Source: Nitrosomonas sp. (GTDB lineage Bacteria; Pseudomonadota; Gammaproteobacteria; Burkholderiales; Nitrosomonadaceae). Taken from it: a stretch of DNA of 39,855 bases. Positions 36,401-39,855 of the stretch are shown here, in pieces; position 1 is the first letter of the stretch, and the number at the start of each line of letters is the position of its first letter. The notes under the pieces were generated by a model, which ran no database searches, had not been told where the DNA came from, and saw only the letters and a program-made list of their open reading frames with translations. The stretch is taken from positions 1 through 39,855 of the forward strand of contig NZ_JALHQJ010000026.1 of NCBI RefSeq assembly GCF_022842015.1, read 5' to 3'. The translations under genes and the position numbers were made by a program.

Positions 36401-36572
36401 GTACTTTACTTGCTAATTGTCGCGCTAGGACCTCTATTTGTGCTTGCTTGCGCTCACCAAGCCTAATGAGAGCAAGCAAAGTGTTGAGGTGTTCAGCCTC
36501 ATCGAGAAGATAGGCACTATTGATGGCAGTTCTGAAAGGGATCAAAGAAGGAAATAGAATGTCATGAATCAT
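33444..36572 (-). CDS. putA: Bifunctional proline dehydrogenase / P5C dehydrogenase
   Basis: The 1042-residue enzyme oxidises proline to glutamate in two steps with channelling. The proline dehydrogenase barrel (about 170-460) includes RLVKGAYWDTEIKLAQERG and the FAD/proline residues of YGMGEALY. The aldehyde dehydrogenase part (about 520-1020) has AFTGSISTARQI, ETGGQNCMIV and catalytic Cys824 in SSGQRCSALR. There is no N-terminal ribbon-helix-helix domain, so it is the minimal type without DNA-binding self-repression. It lies between a small coiled-coil protein gene and the gcv riboswitch. No proline permease of the PutP family is adjacent. Confidence 0.96.
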   Translation of the reverse strand: MIHDILFPSLIPFRTAINSAYLLDEAEHLNTLLALIRLGERKQAQIEVLARQLASKVRHREQTRNGIDALLHEYDLSTQEGVLLMCLAEALLRIPDAATADRLIQDKLSDAEWSRHLGHSPSWLVNVSTWGLLFSGKVVKLETSSSSFNHLVSRSGEPMIRMAIKQAMRLIGYQFVMGNTIDEALMRSSDDENKRYRYSFDMLGEAALTSTDATRYWDAYHHAITTLGEQVCEGELLDHPSISVKLSALHPRYEYTQRQRVLDELAPRLLDLALAAKAANISMTIDAEEMERLDLSLDLFEIVYCNNKLDGWHGFGLAVQAYQKRAIPVIDWLAQLARAYKRQIPVRLVKGAYWDTEIKLAQERGLDDYPVFTRKAATDVSYLACARHLLDSNDLLYPQFATHNARTVATLIVMAESRSLEFQRLYGMGEALYTTVLDEHPEFNCRVYAPVGDYQALLPYLVRRLLENGANSSFVNQIVNERITMEEIIADPVSVLDRHHPHISIPRYLYGEARLNSSGINLADREAHKHLDQALQKVCRQPWCAAPIVDGQVLKGNAQTILNPANRAEVIGEVLLADMSAADKALSVAHDAAAEWANRRASERAAFLERAAELFEEQRAELMARIIREGGRTIQDALNEVREAIDFCRYYATQARQHFEHPITLPGITGERSQLQLMGRGVFICISPWNFPVAIFTGQIAAALAAGNSVIAKPAALTPLCAAYVINLLHKAGIPQEVLHFIPGSGKEIGAKLVCDARIAGVAFTGSISTARQINQALAQGACILPFIAETGGQNCMIVDSSALPEQVVKDVIISAFNSSGQRCSALRVLFLQHEIAPQILEMLSGAMDELRIGNPMHLNTDIGPVISVSAHGDLQQHSKRMNNEARLIKVMQLPQSSEQGSYFAPRVYEIEKLSQLWHEVFGPILHIIRYQASRLNDVVAAINNSGYGLTLGIHSRIDTTIDYITRHTRCGNAYINRNIIGAVVGSQPFGGEGLSGTGPKAGGPHYLQRFATERVVTVNTAAIGGNAALMTLHKNKLNGDS

Positions 36573-36609
36573 GATGGCCGATCAGGTCACCTTGATAATT
36601 CTAAAATAA

Positions 36610-37047
36610 TCAATTCGCCTTTTCCTTAAGAAGTTTGCCTTCATTTCTCAGTAAGCCACCTTCTATTTCTAGATCTTGAATTATTTTCTTAATCTCTTCA
36701 TTCTTCAAATCTGAATCAGAATCGAGTAATTTCTCTATGTCATTTTTCTTTTGATTCCAATCATCTTTTCTTTTTTCCCAACTATTAATTTCAACAACCA
36801 GCTCACTACCCTTTCCCTTTACATTACTCAAGAAATTACTAATATTCTGCAGGGACTTGTCATATTTTCCCTCTTTGAATTTTTCATATTCAGCTTCCAG
36901 AAGATCCGCGCTAGCGCCTACGACCTCGGCTCCCTTAGCAAAAATTTCTTGTGCTTGCCCCTTTTCTTGTTCTGTACCAAAAAAATAGTTATAACTCAGA
37001 AGCCCGATAACGAGAAAAAATGTGAAGGAAATAATTAATCGAATCAT
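36610..37047 (-). CDS. AT-rich coiled-coil membrane-anchored protein, unknown function
   Basis: I do not recognise this 145-residue protein. It starts MIRLIISFTFFLVIGLLSYNYFFG, one membrane segment or uncleaved signal. The rest is Lys/Glu-rich and helical, with heptad-like NQKKNDIEKLLDSDSDLKNEE typical of a coiled coil. A start at 37080 adds 11 residues and is possible. Base composition is clearly more AT-rich than its neighbours, suggesting transfer. It lies 37 bases upstream of putA on the same strand and next to an IS remnant. Confidence 0.6.
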   Translation of the reverse strand: MIRLIISFTFFLVIGLLSYNYFFGTEQEKGQAQEIFAKGAEVVGASADLLEAEYEKFKEGKYDKSLQNISNFLSNVKGKGSELVVEINSWEKRKDDWNQKKNDIEKLLDSDSDLKNEEIKKIIQDLEIEGGLLRNEGKLLKEKAN

Positions 37048-37152
37048 TGTAATTTTGCTTAAGATGATATTTATAGCCATTATAAATCTAATTCCATCAA
37101 TATTAATGAAAACCTCGGCTATGAATTATTAATAGCATCTAGATCAGCATGA

Positions 37153-37393
37153 ATGGCAAGGGTTAGTCGGCGTAACAACGTGTTTGTCGAACAGCTTTGG
37201 AAGAGCGTCAAACACGAAGAACGAAAAATTATATCCATACGCCTACGGCAGCGTAAATGATGCAGAACGAGGTTTAGAGAGATATTTCATGTTCTACAAT
37301 CAAAATAGATCTCACACCGACTTGACGACAAAACACCAGATGGATTCTACTTCGATAACCTGCCTGCAATACAAAGATCAGCGTTGGCGTTAA
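37153..37393 (+). pseudogene. IS3-family transposase OrfB remnant, frameshifted
   Basis: The first frame reads RRNNVFVEQLWKSVKHEE (from about 37171), a typical IS3 OrfB segment. After about 37222 the match moves to another frame: KLYPYAYGSVNDAERGLERY then FMFYNQNRSHTDL. Only the C-terminal third of the integrase core is present. No full inverted repeats were identified. It lies in the gap between the AT-rich protein and the permease. A fresh insertion is unlikely. Confidence 0.8.
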
Positions 37394-37547
37394 TCGCAAG
37401 ATTTCCAGTTTTAAGAAATGAGAAAAAATGAAAGATGCGTTTAAGAAACAGCTAGTGATCTTTGACTTCACTCACGATCTTTGCTACTTTTCGGCGCAAA
37501 TTCGGAATATTCTATCCAGAACCCCCTATAAAACCCAGAGGTATGAA

Positions 37548-39158
37548 ATGCATGAAGAAACAGTGATGCATAATTTAAAAGCCAAAGGTCTGAAAAAAGG
37601 CTCCGTATCCAAATGGGCTGCGGTGACGATCGGTCTAGCAGCAACCGCCCCGGCTTATTCTTTGACCGGAGCACTTGGTTATGGCGCAGCTGGAAGCGGC
37701 TATCAATTACCGATTGTATTCATACTTTCGGTAATTCCAATGTTTTTTGTTGCCTTATCTTACAAACACTTAACTACTTCTGCTCCAGATTCCGGCACTA
37801 TTTTTACTTGGGGTACAAAAGCCATAGGACCGAGGTTCGGTTGGTTTGGCGGCTGGGCGCTCTTACTAGCAAGTGTTTTGGCAGGCGTTGCCGCCACTCA
37901 AATTATGGTAAATGCGGCGGCTTTTATTTTTGATCTGAATGATATCCCCAAGTGGTTTCATATTGGAGTAGCGGGTCTTTTCATTTTCAGCACAACTTAT
38001 CTCACCGCGCTTGGCGCTAAAGAATCTTCTCGCACCACCATGATTCTGACAATCGCTCAATACAGCATTCTTATCGCGCTTGCGGTATTCCTATTATTAC
38101 GCGTCATGCAAGGAGCCGCTGTCAGTACCGCTGAGACATTTTCGCTAGAGTGGTTTAATCCATTTGCAATTACTTCATTTACTGCCTTTCTGGATGGTTT
38201 TCTTATTGCACTCTTTATATTCTGGGGTTTTGATGCATCCTTGGCAATGTCGGAAGAAACGGAAGGTAGCGCAGAACAAGCTGGAAAAAGCGGTATTATT
38301 TCAATGATCATTACAGTTATTACTTATGTTGTCTTTTCCACTACAGCACTGGCTTATGCCGGTATAGATCCCAATCATCAATCGAGCCTGACGTCTAAGG
38401 ACAACATCGATTCCAGCATAACCGCCCTTGCCACTGATATCATCGGCACCAAGGGCGCGTTGGTTGCTGCATTGGTCATCGGAGTTTCTGCTTTCTCCGC
38501 TACTATGTCTACGATTATGCCTGCCGCGCGTGCTGCCTTAGCAATGGCGACTTATCGGGCAATTCCACAAAGATTTTCTTCTGTTAACGAAGTAACACAG
38601 ACTCCAAAATTTGCGACTTGGTCTATCGGCTTAATGACACTGATCATCTACAGCACGCTTAGCCTAATTAGTGAATCGATTATTAAAGACACGATTCATA
38701 GTGTCAGTATTGCAATCTGCACTTATTACTCCGTTGCAGCATTATCCTGTGCGTTATATTTCCATCGCACGGCCTTTAATCACTGGCGCACAACTGTATC
38801 ACAAGTATTGCTGCCAACTATGGCCGCTATTGTGCTAATTGCAGTAGGAATTCTTCAAGCCTGGAATATGATGGATCCGAATTATGGATCAGGCGGATCA
38901 ATTGCTGGTATGGGTGCGGTATTCCTGATCGGAGTTGTTGCATTGTTCTTAGGAATTCCTTTGATGATGTGGTGGAACTTTCGGGATCCTAGATTTTTTC
39001 GTGGTGAAACATTACCACTTGAAAGAGCACATATGGTGCCCGACAGCAATAGTCACAACACAAACTATACTGCCACTCGTCACATCAAAGATGACAATTC
39101 TGCACGTCCAACTGAAGAACAAACCGACTTACCGATCAAGGATGAAAAAAATCCGTGA
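37548..39158 (+). CDS. Amino acid permease, APC superfamily
   Basis: The 536-residue membrane protein has about 12-13 predicted helices and a hydrophilic tail of 50 residues. I chose the ATG at 37548 (MHEETVMHNL) because CAGAGG lies 6 bases upstream; an upstream frame from 37428 adds 40 unlikely residues. Helix 1 has AAVTIGLAATAPAYSLTGALGYG, the GS-like unwound motif of APC transporters, split over two lines in the fold. FWGFDASLAMSEETEG in helix 6 is another signature. Substrate is not clear. It is downstream of the IS3 remnant and convergent with the rhodanese gene. Confidence 0.92.
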   Translation: MHEETVMHNLKAKGLKKGSVSKWAAVTIGLAATAPAYSLTGALGYGAAGSGYQLPIVFILSVIPMFFVALSYKHLTTSAPDSGTIFTWGTKAIGPRFGWFGGWALLLASVLAGVAATQIMVNAAAFIFDLNDIPKWFHIGVAGLFIFSTTYLTALGAKESSRTTMILTIAQYSILIALAVFLLLRVMQGAAVSTAETFSLEWFNPFAITSFTAFLDGFLIALFIFWGFDASLAMSEETEGSAEQAGKSGIISMIITVITYVVFSTTALAYAGIDPNHQSSLTSKDNIDSSITALATDIIGTKGALVAALVIGVSAFSATMSTIMPAARAALAMATYRAIPQRFSSVNEVTQTPKFATWSIGLMTLIIYSTLSLISESIIKDTIHSVSIAICTYYSVAALSCALYFHRTAFNHWRTTVSQVLLPTMAAIVLIAVGILQAWNMMDPNYGSGGSIAGMGAVFLIGVVALFLGIPLMMWWNFRDPRFFRGETLPLERAHMVPDSNSHNTNYTATRHIKDDNSARPTEEQTDLPIKDEKNP

Positions 39159-39230
39159 GTTATAAATTGCAACATTGATGATTAACTTCAGTAATAAATG
39201 CTACAACATGCAACAAGAATGACTATTTTT

Positions 39231-39611
39231 CTAGATTGGCTTATCTTTCTCTAATGGAAACCCAGCATCACGCAATGCTTTAATTCCACCAACCAACGAC
39301 AATACATTTTTGTAACCCATTAGCTGCAGCGTATCGGCCACCAAAACTGACCGATAACCTCCACCGCAATACAGTATAATCGACGCATTTTTATCTGGTA
39401 TTGCTGTTTCAATGTCACGCTCGATAATACCTTTTCCAAGATGACGAGCTCCAGCTGCGTGATCTATCAAAAACTCATGATCTTCCCGCACATCAATGAA
39501 GTGGAATTGCATTCCTTGTGCTAGCCTGGCTTGCGCATCCGCTACTGTACATTCTTTTATACGTTTCCTTACTTGCTCTACTAATTTCAGGAATCCTTGA
39601 TTATGCTGCAT
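39231..39611 (-). CDS. Rhodanese-domain sulfurtransferase
   Basis: The 126-residue single-domain protein has the active-site loop LYCGGGYRS with catalytic Cys82. It also has HFIDVREDHEF and LVGGIKALRDAGFPLE. I chose the ATG at 39611 (MQHNQGFLKL) because AGAGGG lies 6-11 bases upstream; an in-frame start at 39644 is less likely. No signal peptide is seen, so it acts in the cytoplasm. Sulfur donor and acceptor are unknown. Confidence 0.9.
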   Translation of the reverse strand: MQHNQGFLKLVEQVRKRIKECTVADAQARLAQGMQFHFIDVREDHEFLIDHAAGARHLGKGIIERDIETAIPDKNASIILYCGGGYRSVLVADTLQLMGYKNVLSLVGGIKALRDAGFPLEKDKPI

Positions 39612-39735
39612 TATTTCCCTCTTGCATATTATATCAAAGACCACATGTCTTGCTGCACAGCCAAGATAAATATAACAAAGTTTTTATTTTTCACCTGATG
39701 CCCTAGTTATCATGCAAAAACTGAATAGGCACAAA

Positions 39736-39780
39736 TAAAAAACCGGTACACCGGCTGTCTTCCGACAGTGGTGTACCGGT
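39736..39780 (-). terminator. Strong intrinsic terminator for a minus-strand gene entering from the right
   Basis: ACCGGTACACC (39742-39752) and GGTGTACCGGT (39770-39780) form an 11-bp perfect stem, with an inner CTGTC-TTCC-GACAG stem above it. On the minus strand the hairpin is followed by TTTTTTATTTG. It begins 20 bases after the stop codon at 39800. Confidence 0.85.
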
Positions 39781-39799
39781 GTATTGATGCTATACCAGC

Positions 39800-39855
39800 T
39801 TATAGCTTGGTAAAGACTGGAATTACCGCACCAGCAATACTGTTAATGTAACGAT
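39800..39855 (-). CDS. C-terminal codons of an unidentified gene (5' end outside window)
   Basis: One minus-strand frame is open from the edge and ends at a TAA at 39802-39800, encoding YINSIAGAVIPVFTKL. A strong terminator follows after 20 bases, which supports a real gene end. The other two frames also stop, so the call rests on terminator spacing. The family cannot be named from 17 residues. Confidence 0.5.
   Translation of the reverse strand, partial: RYINSIAGAVIPVFTKL

Overview
The window looks like chromosome of a betaproteobacterium close to Nitrosomonas (ammonia-oxidising Nitrosomonadaceae). This is an inference from moderate GC, the alaA-hom-thrC order, metE-metR, a riboswitch-led glycine-cleavage operon, and a CADD-type p-aminobenzoate (pABA) synthase of the kind studied in Nitrosomonas europaea and Chlamydia. 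No rRNA, tRNA, CRISPR array or prophage is visible. The only mobile-element trace is a frameshifted IS3-type transposase remnant near 37.2 kb.

Layout. 1-1002: C-terminal part of an RTX calcium-binding secreted protein. 1211-2062: RluB-type pseudouridine synthase. 2079-4570 (minus): ChrA transporter and a lipoprotein zinc aminopeptidase. 4804-8923 (minus): threonine/alanine block alaA-hom-thrC. 9372-13487: metE followed by a CADD-type pABA synthase (minus), with metR divergent (plus). 13622-16450: FmdB-like zinc-ribbon protein, a TTG-start beta-carbonic anhydrase, and a divergent sigma-54 activator; the gap between the last two holds a GG-N10-GC sigma-54 promoter and a tandem dyad. 16666-19464 (minus): large LamG/cadherin surface protein. 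19762-22000: SDR epimerase and DNA photolyase. 22028-22717 (minus): membrane protein of unknown function. 23410-26782 (plus): small lipoprotein, His-rich exported protein, PepSY protein and a PhoP/PhoQ-like two-component system. 27059-33294 (minus): tandem glycine riboswitch and gcvT-gcvH-gcvPA-tpx-gcvPB-pfkB. 33444-37047 (minus): PutA and an AT-rich coiled-coil protein. 37153-39611: IS3 remnant, amino-acid permease, rhodanese. The right edge holds the last codons of another minus-strand gene and its terminator.

How the genes may work together. The metE/CADD pair joins methyl-folate-dependent methionine synthesis to supply of the folate precursor pABA, next to the methionine regulator MetR. 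The sigma-54 activator probably controls the carbonic anhydrase across their shared gap, which would link CO2/bicarbonate handling to an unknown signal. The glycine operon joins one-carbon supply to a single-cysteine thiol peroxidase and a PfkB nucleoside/sugar kinase. The PhoPQ-like system lies with two small exported proteins suggestive of metal or envelope sensing. The candidates for new biology are regulatory or contextual; no wholly unknown multi-gene system stands out.
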